Positions 20,737 to 31,500 of a stretch of DNA of 45,407 nt are shown here, one piece after another. The DNA comes from a virus: IMG/VR virus record IMGVR_UViG_3300021197_001525, positions 1 to 45,407 of that record; one strand, written 5' to 3'. Both the position numbers and the translations under genes were made by a program. How positions within the stretch are numbered: the first letter of the stretch is position 1; every line of letters starts with the position of its first letter. Below the pieces are notes generated by a model, which saw only the letters and a list, made by a program, of their open reading frames with translations, was not told where the DNA came from and searched no databases.

Positions 20737-23700
20737 CACTTCACCTCCACATACAAGCCCTTGCTGCTGCCGATGGCTCGCGCCCGCTTGTTCCCGTCAC
20801 GAACTCCGATTTTCCCCATCCCATTAGTGTGTTTCGCCCCTATAATGAATCCTGTATTGTTCACAGACCTCACGAATACCTTGTGGACGGCTACAACATT
20901 GATGTTGCTGGATAGGGATACCTCTGCTACCTCCACGACCTTGCCCGCTAGTTCGTCAAGCGGTGCTGAGTTTCCTGATACAGCCTGTAAGTCAGAGAGG
21001 ATTCCCTCTATCCCCTTGTCATACTGAGCGATGATGAAGTCACTCTTCAGATTCGTATAGTCGTGAGTAGCCTCAAACACCATGTATTCTCCACGGAGGC
21101 CATGGTTGGGGAGATTAATGTTGACAATTTCTCCGGGTTGTATCATGGATGCTTTGATTGCGCCCTTGATATGGATGAGTGGCGCACCGTTCTCTGCCCT
21201 TGCTAGTATTGATTTGGCTAGTTTGAGTGCTTCGTTGTTGGTCTTGAGTCCGGGTATCTCTTGCCTCAATGTCCTGACTAAGTTGCTAGAAGCACCCTTG
21301 CTGGCCTCGTTCTTCATGCGTTCCAAGTCCTTGACGACTACGAACACCTTCTCGTTCCGAGCGAGTTCATCACCGACGATTACTATCTCGTTAGGAGAGT
21401 CGTACATCTTGCTGGCAGACACGCTGTTGATTGCACTACCGACACCGAAGGTCATGCCTCTATTGATGAACGTGTTAGAAGAGTAAATCATTGAGCCATC
21501 CTTCTCATTGATTAGTTGCTTGCCGTCTATCTGTGTCAGGTTTCTGATTATCTCCATGACGTTCAGGCCCCTCGTCTTACGAGCGGTGAATATCGCTGAG
21601 TGGTCGGAGACTAAGCGGAGGGAGGGGTGGGCGTCGAGGGTGGAGGACACCTCCCTGTCCTTGCCTAGCAAGGCACTCGTCGGCGTCACGTTGAAGCCCG
21701 CTAGATCCGAACCGGAGTCGTTCAGTAGCATGAGAGCGGCATCGCTAGTCCTCACACCGATGTAACCAGTCTGTCCCATCAGCACGGGGCCTTGTGTCAT
21801 ACCGAAGTCAGTCAGGCTGTCGGCGTCTATGTTCCTGAACAGCAGGAATGTGGATAACTCGTCCTTCTCCACTCCCGCTATCCTGAGTGGCGTGTTCTGG
21901 GAGTCGAAGAGATATGGTGGGAAGTAGGAGTCAGATATTTCCTTGCCGTCGAACCTGATTGCTGTTATCGAGGGAGAGGATGTGGATATGAGGGCAGAGG
22001 TCTTACCATTGTCGATGACTATCGGTCGTTGGTTAATCATCATGAAGTCAGTTGGATCGTACTCTAACAGCCCCCTGTATCCTAGTGTGGTCTGCTTGAC
22101 CGCGCTGTTGGTGACATCGAATCTATTCCATATAGCAGAGGCTTGCTTTGCTAGTGTGATTGTGTTGTCTATGTATGTGGGCGATACCAGATGAGGTATG
22201 GTGAGGGGTCTGATGTCAGAGAGTGCCGATGGGCTAGTGAGAGTGGTGTATCTGAGTATCTGTCCCGTCAAATCAGAAACTCCTGTGCTATTGGTTATCC
22301 CTGTGAGTTTATTCTTCGTCTTGCCCGTATATACCACCTTACCCTTGCCGACTATGAAGAGGGTTCCAGCAGAAGGTAGCATGGATGCATCCTCAAGGAA
22401 CACGTTGTTGTTGGAACCAGCGTGTTTCGTTACTTTGAACTGAGGGTATATCCTCATCGAGGAATCCATGTGAGTGTGAGTCACGGCATCAGGGGTCGTC
22501 TGCTTAACGAAGTCCCCGCTAATGCCTGTTCCTACTGCGTTGTAGCGAGTCTCTGATTGGTTGAGGCTCTCACCCCCACCGGGGTGTGTCGTCTGCGAGT
22601 ATCGTGCTTCTATCTCTGGGTTGAATTGTCCATCGACAGTCTTGCGAACCGCATCCGACTTGAAGAATTGGAGCATGGATGCGCTAGGCAGCAGGTGGAA
22701 CACGGTATCATGCTCGTTAGCATCGGGCCATGTCATCTCAAACACACCCTCTGCCGTACTAATCAAATCCAATGAGCCAAGTGTCTTCTCCATGTCTGCC
22801 TCAAAGACCCCGTATCTATTGTCTCTGGTGAAAGCCTGATACTCAAGGTCAGCATCACCATACGATGACCTAGCACCCATCAACCAACCATCCTGTTGGA
22901 GAGTCGATGCGAAGCCAAACAGTTTGAGTGGCCTCACAGGTCGAACGAAGTAGTCAATGGACTTGCGTCGCTGGTTGGATGTAGTAGCATTCCCGTCTGT
23001 CCCGTATATGTCAGTAGTCAGAGTCCCTTCCTCTGTGCGATTCAGATACGTCTTCCTCAAGATGTACGTCCCACCCCACGGTGGAAGATCCCCGCACCCT
23101 CGCACCGCCCAATAGTCCATGCCATGGCTGTCTGGTGTTGTGAGGACTGGTGGGTTGTTGGGCAAAGTGACTGTTGCCAACACCACTCCACTCGATCCAC
23201 TACCACTCATCGTTATGGTCGGTGCGGTGGTGTAGCCCGAACCACCTGCGCTTATGCTAACTGCTGCTATTGGCCCTGTCGATGCTAGAACTGCCGTGAC
23301 ACTCGTTGGGGCAGAACCCGTTAGGTTCCCTGTTGGCAGGGTCACGGCTGGCACAGATGTGTATCCCGACCCGCCGCTAGTGACGGTGATGGCAGTAAGA
23401 CTCCTTGTTGCCGTATGGGTGTCTAGGCTCGCAGTAGCGGTGGCATTGCCGCTTGATATGCTCGCAGCAGGGACAGAAGTGTATCCATCGCCTTGATTCG
23501 TCACAATTGCATAGGCAACAGAACCAGTATTCGCTAGACCCACATATATGTTAGCCGCATTTGCTCCAGCCCCGAACTCAAGAGGGGCTGAGGGGGCAAC
23601 AGCGTCTATGACAAAGGTATGACCGCTCGTGTATCCCACACCAGAAGTGACAGTACCCCAACTCGTGACATAACCACCAGAATCAGTCGTCGCACCCGTT

Positions 23701-26700
23701 CCCGATAGAATTGTGGAAGGTGCGGTGTGTCCCGAAGGCGTAGTGGTGGCGGCTGCCCAATTGAAGGTGTGATTGGTCTGCCCCGTTCTCAATGCTCCCC
23801 CACCGGGGGTTATTATTGTCGCATTCTTCGCGTAGTATGCAGTAGCGGCGGCTTGGGTCGAATTGTGGCTCGCGTTCGGTGCGCCTATCGTCACCGCGAC
23901 TGTGTTCGGGTTTCCGCTTGTCGAATAGTTGTTGTTCGTACCGCCTACTGATATTGTGGTGGAGATGGGCTTGCCATCGTCGCTCAATGTCATAGTCCCT
24001 GTTGCATTCCCGGCTATGGTGATGGAGAAGGTCTGAGTATTGCCTCCTGAATAGGCCGCAGCACCACCTGAATATGTCACGCCGTTAGTTCCTGTTAGAA
24101 CACTCGCAGTAGTCGTGTATGTCCCTGAGAACCCTGTCCCTCCGCCGCCGCCTGAGAAGCCTAGTGTGCCGCTTGGGAATGTGTAGCCTGATCCTGCGTT
24201 AGAAATAGATAGGGCTGTGACCGCCGCTCCTCCATCACCCTTGTCATCCTTAGTATCAGGACTCCACTTGGGTAATGCATAAGGGTCATTAATTGTCTGA
24301 CTGGTTGGGCTTCCAGCATTTACGGTCATGTTATGTGTAGTAAGTTTGGAGTTTGAAACCCATGAGGGTAAGACAGGGAAATGCTGACCTACAATCAAAT
24401 CGCTATGTAGGGATGCAGCCTTTGTCGATGTTATCAGATACTCTATGTTCTGGTTGTCCTGTCGTTCGTTTTCGGTCTGTATAACGAATCCTAAACGTGG
24501 TTCTGTGCGTGATTGCACTTGTCTGTGGTCGCTTATCTCTGAGAGGGGTATGGCTAGGATAGAGTTGATTGTAGCGTTAGTGTGCGTTCCAATCCCCCAT
24601 CCGGTGGTCGGATAATGGACGTTGGATGTGTTAGAATGGTCAATAGCAGACGGATTCGTGTGTAGGGCGTTGCCTCTCAAGTGATGGAAACCTCCGCTTA
24701 CACCGTATTGAGTAGAACTAACAGCAGAGGGTGATGTAGATTGAGCATAGGTGTTGGAGCCTGTGTATTGTGTCAAATCAATGAAAGGATCGGAGCCTTT
24801 ATTCATTGGAATGGCTTTCAATGGCTCGTTCGTACCCTTATTCGGATCGGTCTTTGGTTGCCAAACTCCGGCAGGGAGAGAAGTAGGTTTGACCAGACCG
24901 GCGGACTCGATACCAAGGGTCAAACCAATCCCAATCGGCTGTTCAGAGGCTAAGGGCTTCGTGTTGCTTCTTCTGATTACGCTTGAGAATGGAGTGGACT
25001 CTGCGGTGTGAGATGTTGTCACTACGCCGATAGGCACAGTCCTCTCTGCCCCATTGTAGTCAGAGGGGAACACCCAAGAAGAACCGTGCGTGGTTGCGTT
25101 GGGGATTTTATTCATCGAATCGTGGACACCACCATCGAAACGTGCGCTGTTGAATAGTGGTTGGAGATTTGTCACAGATTCTGTGGGATCACCTGATAGC
25201 ATATTTAGAGCATCTGAACCAGTTCTGAAACCCCATGCCCTCACAGGTAGTCTCCTACTGTAATCATATGCGACCATATTATCGACAACCACCTCATATT
25301 CTGTGAAAGATATAGTATCGGAATCAGTATCATATGATATGGTAGCAGATGTTTTCTCCGGCTGTATCCCATCACCTATACCCTCTCCACGAGTATAGCG
25401 CACACGATCATACTCCTTTGTGAGTCTCAGAGTACCCTGTGCTTCCCTATGTGTAGTATGTCCCATGAGGACAGCGTTAGCAGAGCGCAATCCGGTCACA
25501 TCCTTATGCCCCGAAGCGTTCAATGCATTGTATCCGAAGTTCTGCAACCATTGTATGACATATAGCCTCTCAAAGGGCAGAGCATCCTCTGCCTGTGCAG
25601 TAGTGGTGGGGTTGGAGTGGTTGCGGAGGTAGAGACTCCTCGTAGGGGGGTAGTTGAGGGAGCGAGGCATCCCTGCCTCCCTGTATCTGAAGGTCATGTA
25701 GTGTTCTCGACTGGTTCCGAAGAGTGCTGGATGGCTGTATTCGGCAAGCCAATGGCATAGGAATGCGTCTGGAACACACCCTGTCCCGGTGTTACTCTTG
25801 TCAAGTAGTGCAAAATCACCAAAATCGGTGTTTATACCGGCGTTATCGTTGGCAGGGTTGGCCGTTCGTGCCGCCATGTTGAGGTATTCTGGGTCGTGAC
25901 ACAGGAGAGGGGGGACTGTTGCGAGTTCTGTTCCAGAACGAGGGACTAAGACGCCTTCCTCTAACCCCAAGGAGAAATATTCACTCGATCCAGCGTCAAT
26001 AACAGGGGCAATTGGGCGTCCTGCGGAGAGAGTGTAGTCTCCTAGCAAAAACCCGTTGAGTATAATTTCACTAGACGTGTTATAGCGGCTCCCACCGGAC
26101 AAAGCAGAGGCAAAAGTGAGCCTAGTTGGGCCTGAAGTGGTGGTCGAAGTAGCGTCTTGACTCGGCGCGGCCCGCCTGATTAGGTGTCCTGCTCCCTTCG
26201 TGTTCGTATGCTCTTGGCCCGGAGCCACCAGATAGTCGTAATCTGTCCTTGGAGTCACACCGGAATGAGCCGATTGCTTGATGTCTGGTAGCCTGAAACC
26301 ACTAACCTCTGTCAAAGGAAGGCCATCAGAAGCGAATGAACCGTTTGCTTTGTAGTTGCTAGTGTTCTTGGTGTCTAGGCTGTCTAACTCAAAGATGGTG
26401 GTTGAGTTTGAGTCTTTGGCCGAACCGAATCCATGATGCCTATGCTCAGATTCTGCCTCAAAGAGTAGAGTGTAGGCCGAGCCGTGGCTTCTGTGTAGTT
26501 GCCTCCTCATGGCAGCAGGAGTGCCTCTATGGGTCATTGGAGTCACGAAGGAGTGACCTTGGCGGGCGAAGCGGACGCGGTGGTGGGGGTAGGAATAGCC
26601 GGTGTAGGTGGTGAAAGTCCCTGCTACGCTGGTTTGGTCTGTTTGAGTCAAGAGAGAACCTCTCTCTGCGTGATCGGTTATCCTATGCGCTGCGAATAAG

Positions 26701-28547
26701 CGTGTTGAGCCGCTTGGAACGGCTCCGGCGGTGGTGTGGGGGGTCAGACCCTGTTTGGTCGCCATATCGGGATGCAGGAGCCTCTGAACGTGGAAGATTA
26801 GCATCCTGTCGTGGGTGTCGAACTGCGACGCACCACCAGATGCCTCTGCTACGCCCGGTTTGCGAGGGTCTGGGGCCGTCAGCCCCCCCAACCCCCATGT
26901 CATGTTAGACCACGCCTGAACACGGTCGTGGCCGCTCCTAACGAACACCTCTCCGGGTATCTCTGAGGGGTCTGGCAGTTGAATCTGCATATTCGGGGTC
27001 AATTTGCCGTCTGTGGTGGATGGCCCCGTGACCTCTTCCCCTGTTATCGGGTCTGTTCTGGTGTTCTGGACGGAATAGTCCCGAATTATCACTCCTAATG
27101 GAGAACCACCAGTAAGAGTCAGTTTGTTGCCCGCGTCGTCAACGGTTTCTATATCCTCAAAGACTCGTTCCTCATTGCTAATCTGCAATCCCGTCACTCG
27201 TGAGGTATTGGTGGACTTGGCTGAGAATATGGGACGGGGTACGTTCTTAGAGCCATCACCATCAATTCCCTTGGCCTCAAACGCTGTCCCATATGTGATA
27301 TTCGTCAGATTATCCTGAGAAGCCGAGAGCATATTGTTGGAATTGCTCGTGGCGGTCGCCCTATATCCGCTCTTTAGGTGGAACATATCTCCTGAAGAGG
27401 CAGGGAAGTCCGTCCCATATTCCATATTTGCTAGTTTGATATTGTTAGATCCCGTAGTATCGGTTTCGACTTTCGTAATATGGTATAGGGATGGCTCGGT
27501 GACTGTGTAGTCGGGTGGGGGTATGTCGGGGAGGTTGCACGAGTTCAGTCCCTCTATGCTGAATCTGACATACCCGTGTCCCGTACTGTGGGCCGAGGCG
27601 GTTGAGCCTCTGGAATCGTAATTGAGGGCCGGTAGCCCCATGTTGCCTCCGTCCATGGGCTTCGCGGCTAGATACCAAGTAGGCACGGCCTGACCTAGAC
27701 CGTGGATTATGGGGCCTCCGTTCGCTGTTGCCCAATAGCCTCCAGCAGCGTTCGGTGTGATGTTTTCCCAAGTCAGAACCATTGTGTGCTTTGCGGGTTC
27801 TCCGGGTATTGATACTGTTGCTGACGTTATTACTTCAGGGCCAGAAGTCGAGACTTGAGTTATCTGTGATGAGAGGTTTCCACCTGATACTGTAAAATCG
27901 ACATATGTCCTTTGATCCTTGGGGCTACCGTTGTAGTATTCTCCCCCTCTCCTGAAAGCAGACACTCCCGTGTAGGTTATCGAGAGATTGGTGTGATCGC
28001 CATCGTTGTAGGTGAGTGTGCCGCTTTGTGGCATATCTGAGGGGAAACCGTTGCGATAACCACCATTCAGTTTGACACGGAGAACGGTGTTAGACTTGGC
28101 TAGTGTAGCATCTCCCGTTATGGAGGGCTTACCTGACATCCTGACGTATCTCGCTCTCAGGTAACGAGTCTGGCTGTGTTCTCCCTGCTGCTTGACCCTG
28201 CGGCTGTTTATCTTGGCTGCTATGAGTCTAGTGGCCTCCTCCGTCCCTAGATTGTAGGTCTTGCTGTTCGTATCATCAGTAGCGGCTTGCTTCAGATCCA
28301 CTACGATTACGTTTGTGTCCTCCGCAGGGGCGGAGGCGGTGGCGATGGGGGTGCGGACGATGACCGTGAGTCCCTGCTTCCATTGGTCGTTGGTGTTCGT
28401 GCCGTACTCCCAATCGGTCACGGCATCATCGTACTCCGTATCGGGGTAGGTGATGTGCATTGCGAAGAAGCCGCTTGCGGGGTATCCACTAGCAGATGCC
28501 ATGGGGACGACCTTGGCAGGATAGAGTTGCTTCTGGTTCACCGTCAT
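20736..28547 (-). CDS. Giant tail-tip/baseplate hub-like protein, 2603 aa
   Basis: This very long protein has three broad parts. Residues 1 to about 1430 are Ser/Thr/Asn-rich beta structure. Residues about 1440-1790 form a low-complexity region with repeated G-x-GYT units (NAGSGYTFPSG, NQGDGYTSVPA, SGGSGYTSVPA, AGGSGYTTAPT). The last 700 residues look like a phage hub: LNVMEIIRNLTQIDGKQLIN, VFVVVKDLERM, RQEIPGLKTNNEALKLAKSI, MIQPGEIVNINLPNHGLRGE and FEATHDYTNLKSDFIIAQ. That last block resembles late-control-D/gp27-type hub proteins. ATG 28547 is preferred over 28583 because GGGGGTG precedes it and it overlaps the previous stop (TGATG). It probably forms the tail tip that first meets the host. 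Confidence 0.65.
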   Translation of the reverse strand: MTVNQKQLYPAKVVPMASASGYPASGFFAMHITYPDTEYDDAVTDWEYGTNTNDQWKQGLTVIVRTPIATASAPAEDTNVIVVDLKQAATDDTNSKTYNLGTEEATRLIAAKINSRRVKQQGEHSQTRYLRARYVRMSGKPSITGDATLAKSNTVLRVKLNGGYRNGFPSDMPQSGTLTYNDGDHTNLSITYTGVSAFRRGGEYYNGSPKDQRTYVDFTVSGGNLSSQITQVSTSGPEVITSATVSIPGEPAKHTMVLTWENITPNAAGGYWATANGGPIIHGLGQAVPTWYLAAKPMDGGNMGLPALNYDSRGSTASAHSTGHGYVRFSIEGLNSCNLPDIPPPDYTVTEPSLYHITKVETDTTGSNNIKLANMEYGTDFPASSGDMFHLKSGYRATATSNSNNMLSASQDNLTNITYGTAFEAKGIDGDGSKNVPRPIFSAKSTNTSRVTGLQISNEERVFEDIETVDDAGNKLTLTGGSPLGVIIRDYSVQNTRTDPITGEEVTGPSTTDGKLTPNMQIQLPDPSEIPGEVFVRSGHDRVQAWSNMTWGLGGLTAPDPRKPGVAEASGGASQFDTHDRMLIFHVQRLLHPDMATKQGLTPHTTAGAVPSGSTRLFAAHRITDHAERGSLLTQTDQTSVAGTFTTYTGYSYPHHRVRFARQGHSFVTPMTHRGTPAAMRRQLHRSHGSAYTLLFEAESEHRHHGFGSAKDSNSTTIFELDSLDTKNTSNYKANGSFASDGLPLTEVSGFRLPDIKQSAHSGVTPRTDYDYLVAPGQEHTNTKGAGHLIRRAAPSQDATSTTTSGPTRLTFASALSGGSRYNTSSEIILNGFLLGDYTLSAGRPIAPVIDAGSSEYFSLGLEEGVLVPRSGTELATVPPLLCHDPEYLNMAARTANPANDNAGINTDFGDFALLDKSNTGTGCVPDAFLCHWLAEYSHPALFGTSREHYMTFRYREAGMPRSLNYPPTRSLYLRNHSNPTTTAQAEDALPFERLYVIQWLQNFGYNALNASGHKDVTGLRSANAVLMGHTTHREAQGTLRLTKEYDRVRYTRGEGIGDGIQPEKTSATISYDTDSDTISFTEYEVVVDNMVAYDYSRRLPVRAWGFRTGSDALNMLSGDPTESVTNLQPLFNSARFDGGVHDSMNKIPNATTHGSSWVFPSDYNGAERTVPIGVVTTSHTAESTPFSSVIRRSNTKPLASEQPIGIGLTLGIESAGLVKPTSLPAGVWQPKTDPNKGTNEPLKAIPMNKGSDPFIDLTQYTGSNTYAQSTSPSAVSSTQYGVSGGFHHLRGNALHTNPSAIDHSNTSNVHYPTTGWGIGTHTNATINSILAIPLSEISDHRQVQSRTEPRLGFVIQTENERQDNQNIEYLITSTKAASLHSDLIVGQHFPVLPSWVSNSKLTTHNMTVNAGSPTSQTINDPYALPKWSPDTKDDKGDGGAAVTALSISNAGSGYTFPSGTLGFSGGGGGTGFSGTYTTTASVLTGTNGVTYSGGAAAYSGGNTQTFSITIAGNATGTMTLSDDGKPISTTISVGGTNNNYSTSGNPNTVAVTIGAPNASHNSTQAAATAYYAKNATIITPGGGALRTGQTNHTFNWAAATTTPSGHTAPSTILSGTGATTDSGGYVTSWGTVTSGVGYTSGHTFVIDAVAPSAPLEFGAGANAANIYVGLANTGSVAYAIVTNQGDGYTSVPAASISSGNATATASLDTHTATRSLTAITVTSGGSGYTSVPAVTLPTGNLTGSAPTSVTAVLASTGPIAAVSISAGGSGYTTAPTITMSGSGSSGVVLATVTLPNNPPVLTTPDSHGMDYWAVRGCGDLPPWGGTYILRKTYLNRTEEGTLTTDIYGTDGNATTSNQRRKSIDYFVRPVRPLKLFGFASTLQQDGWLMGARSSYGDADLEYQAFTRDNRYGVFEADMEKTLGSLDLISTAEGVFEMTWPDANEHDTVFHLLPSASMLQFFKSDAVRKTVDGQFNPEIEARYSQTTHPGGGESLNQSETRYNAVGTGISGDFVKQTTPDAVTHTHMDSSMRIYPQFKVTKHAGSNNNVFLEDASMLPSAGTLFIVGKGKVVYTGKTKNKLTGITNSTGVSDLTGQILRYTTLTSPSALSDIRPLTIPHLVSPTYIDNTITLAKQASAIWNRFDVTNSAVKQTTLGYRGLLEYDPTDFMMINQRPIVIDNGKTSALISTSSPSITAIRFDGKEISDSYFPPYLFDSQNTPLRIAGVEKDELSTFLLFRNIDADSLTDFGMTQGPVLMGQTGYIGVRTSDAALMLLNDSGSDLAGFNVTPTSALLGKDREVSSTLDAHPSLRLVSDHSAIFTARKTRGLNVMEIIRNLTQIDGKQLINEKDGSMIYSSNTFINRGMTFGVGSAINSVSASKMYDSPNEIVIVGDELARNEKVFVVVKDLERMKNEASKGASSNLVRTLRQEIPGLKTNNEALKLAKSILARAENGAPLIHIKGAIKASMIQPGEIVNINLPNHGLRGEYMVFEATHDYTNLKSDFIIAQYDKGIEGILSDLQAVSGNSAPLDELAGKVVEVAEVSLSSNINVVAVHKVFVRSVNNTGFIIGAKHTNGMGKIGVRDGNKRARAIGSSKGLYVEVK

Positions 28548-31500
28548 CACCACACCCCCCTTGCCGCGTATATCTCCTCGCACTCACTCTCAGAAAGGGC
28601 ATAGTTGAAGACGCCTACCTCCGATAGCGAACCGTTCCAGAAATACACGTTCTCCGTCCCGGCAAGCCCGCCACCTGCGTATGACTCATGACTATCCAAT
28701 GTGCCACAAACCCCTGCGTGGTTGCCCTGTGTCGAACCTGTGACATCGGTGTAGTGTATCGTGAAGAGGGCATCTGGATCGCCAGAGGAATGGACAGTCT
28801 CAAGATTCTTGATGGTCGAAACGCCGATGAAGCACATTCCTGTTTTCACAACCCCTCCTTGAAATTGAGGGAGGGTAGCCGTGTTGTTGTGATTGGCCGT
28901 GGTTGTCTCTAGGCTTCTAGCATTGCCTGAGCCGAACGTACCCAAACCCAAATTAATCATGCTAGTAGTATCTTGATTAGCACTAAGGCTGTAATTGTAT
29001 CCTCTAAGACGCTCCGAGTTTCCCGCTCTCATTGAGATGGTAGTCCCACTCTTGGTCACTATGACGTTAGTCCATGCGTTATCGGTTATTTTGATTCCCC
29101 CATCGGCCACCTTGTTCCTTGCTATCTTGTGATTCGATCCATCGTGGTATGCCATGGCGAATGAGATGGTCTGATCGGAATTGGAAATCCTACTGCCGAA
29201 TAGATAAAGCCCCCAATTCCTGTCGTTCTTATCCCTGCCCGTAATTATAGGGCCAGAGCAGATTTCATTGTTATTGGCGAATGAAGTGTCGCTCGGTTTG
29301 AACCACGCGCTGATTGACCAGTCCTGTGTTATGTCGAAATCAGACATCGGCCCATACTCAAGGTTAGTCGCGGAACCAGTCCAATGGTGAGTCGCAATGC
29401 TTTGGCCTCCTCTGAATTTGTACCCCTTCGATGTAGTATCGACGGAATAAGCAGGGCCATTCAGGGAAGTCATCGTTGCGACAACGGTATTCCCTCTAGC
29501 AAATGTCATCTCAACGCCATCATTGACCGCTGATGCTCCAGCGACACCAGTAAGAGTTGCATCTGCCCCTCCTGTTGCTGATGTACCAGTAAATGTGAAT
29601 GCATCGTCATTGTGAACCACAATCATTGCACCACTTAGGTTGCTACCACTACCAATTGTTATGTCAGAAATATCAGTTGAGCCGGTCATTGTAACATCCA
29701 TGCTCGTTCCAGAAGAGTAATTGCCATCGGGAGTCAATATTCCATACCCCCTAGTCAATCGGAGTTTTGAACCATACAATGCCTCGGTTATGACTGGACT
29801 CTGGTTGTAAGTCCCATCTGTGATAGTGCCATCATTGAGCCTAGCATAGAGAAGGCATCTCTGGAGATTTACCCCGTCCGTTCCAAGCCTATGGTGAACT
29901 CCTTGCATGGTGTTGTCATTGATTGTGTCGTTGTTCGTGATATTAGTGAAGTCCAAGACCGCAGATGCCGTGCTGACCTCATGCAGGTTCTGATGTCCTG
30001 CGAAACCAGTAGGGCCTTTGGAGTAATGGTGAGGATAGTCGTCGCTGTAATCGTTAGCCGTCCCATCGCTTATGTCAAATGTGACTCCTGTGTGACCTCC
30101 TCCGAAATACACGATTCCCTCTGCATCAGTCCTTGGATAAATCAACTCAACCTCTATACCACCGATGGACGCTCCATCACTATCAAAGAATGCCTCTAAG
30201 AAATCAATCATAGTATCACGAGGAGTGATGTTACGAATGAAAAAGCAATTTGTCATGACGCTTCCGTTATTACCTGCCACTACTTTCTGCTGATCAATAA
30301 ATTCAAAGTCGGCAATGAGAGTGCCGACACGCAAGATGCCTTTGCCCAATGAGCCGGTTGCTCTAGTCAATCTTTTGAGGTAGTCTTCGACACTCGTACT
30401 AATAGCGAGATGAGAGACACTCGTCTGACTAACGAGTTCCGTAGGCCGTGGGTCAGTCATAGGTATAGATCTCATTAGATTTTCATTGTTATTAACAGCA
30501 ACAGAATTGTTGGCTGTAAGTGTTATGAGTGTCGCTGTCACCGCGCTGATAGTTCCTATTGATGCACCTGTATCGTCAAATAACGTATCTCCTGCTCTAA
30601 ACTTAGTCGTTGCATCGACAGTATCAACAGTTAATGTTGTCTGTGCATTGCCACTTATGTTCGACTCATTGAATAGAACACCACTTGACTCTACTGTCGA
30701 TGCCACCCCTTCAAGAGTCTCTTGAGCAGGAGCGGCAACAGTAGTTACTTTGAATGAACTACCTAATCCATTGTATGAACGAAGGGCATTAGTAGAGTCC
30801 AAGGTCGAACCAGAGGGTGCGCCTCTGAATATCGAAATAGGCACAAAAGTCTCACCATCTGCACCTATTGGCATAGGTGATGGTATCAGGTTTGGTTGGT
30901 ACAACCTGCTATTGCTCGATAGAAGCCCCCCATAACCTACTACTTGAGATGGCTTGTAGGTGTATGGTGTTTTATTGCTAAGTCGCACATTGAAGTTTCG
31001 ACCAGATGCCCCCGGAACCGTGCTGTGTATCACGATGGAAATACCCGCTTCTCCATCTCTGCTTTCAACCTCTGTGCCAATGAATGCTCGGACGTATCCC
31101 ATGTGTGTGCCTGTGTCGTTGTTGGATGCGGACGTGGGGAAGATGGCGGGTGGGTTGAATGCACTCGCTCCTGCGCTGTTCTTTGCTTGGGGATGACCTG
31201 CCATGTTGATTCTCCTAACGACCTCCTCAACGCAGAGATTGAAATCTGGCTTGACATTAGCGACGTTGTTGAAATCAATCTCAAGCGGACGCACATATTC
31301 CAATGCGGTTCCATCTGATTTCTTGCCTTTCAATGACAGGTAACTCGTTTGACAGATAACAGGGTGCAGGGATTGCCTGTCATTTGCCGATTCGTTGTCC
31401 TCGTTCGGATCCCACTCAAAGGCTTCCATGTTAGGGCCGTCTAGGATGAAGTAGCGAGATGAGTTATTGGGGTCTGCATGGACGGCATTTGCATTCAGCC

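Noticed and set aside
22896-23288. 130-residue plus-strand frame inside the giant hub gene
   Set aside because: It opposes a clear 2603-residue frame and runs through low-complexity repeats that generate chance open frames.
23140-24230. CRISPR-like or DNA tandem repeat array
   Set aside because: The G-x-GYT repeats are at protein level with irregular spacing and diverged codons; no identical DNA repeats seen.
28287-28604. 105-residue plus-strand frame near the hub gene start
   Set aside because: Antisense to the well-supported start region of the hub-like gene, with no SD.
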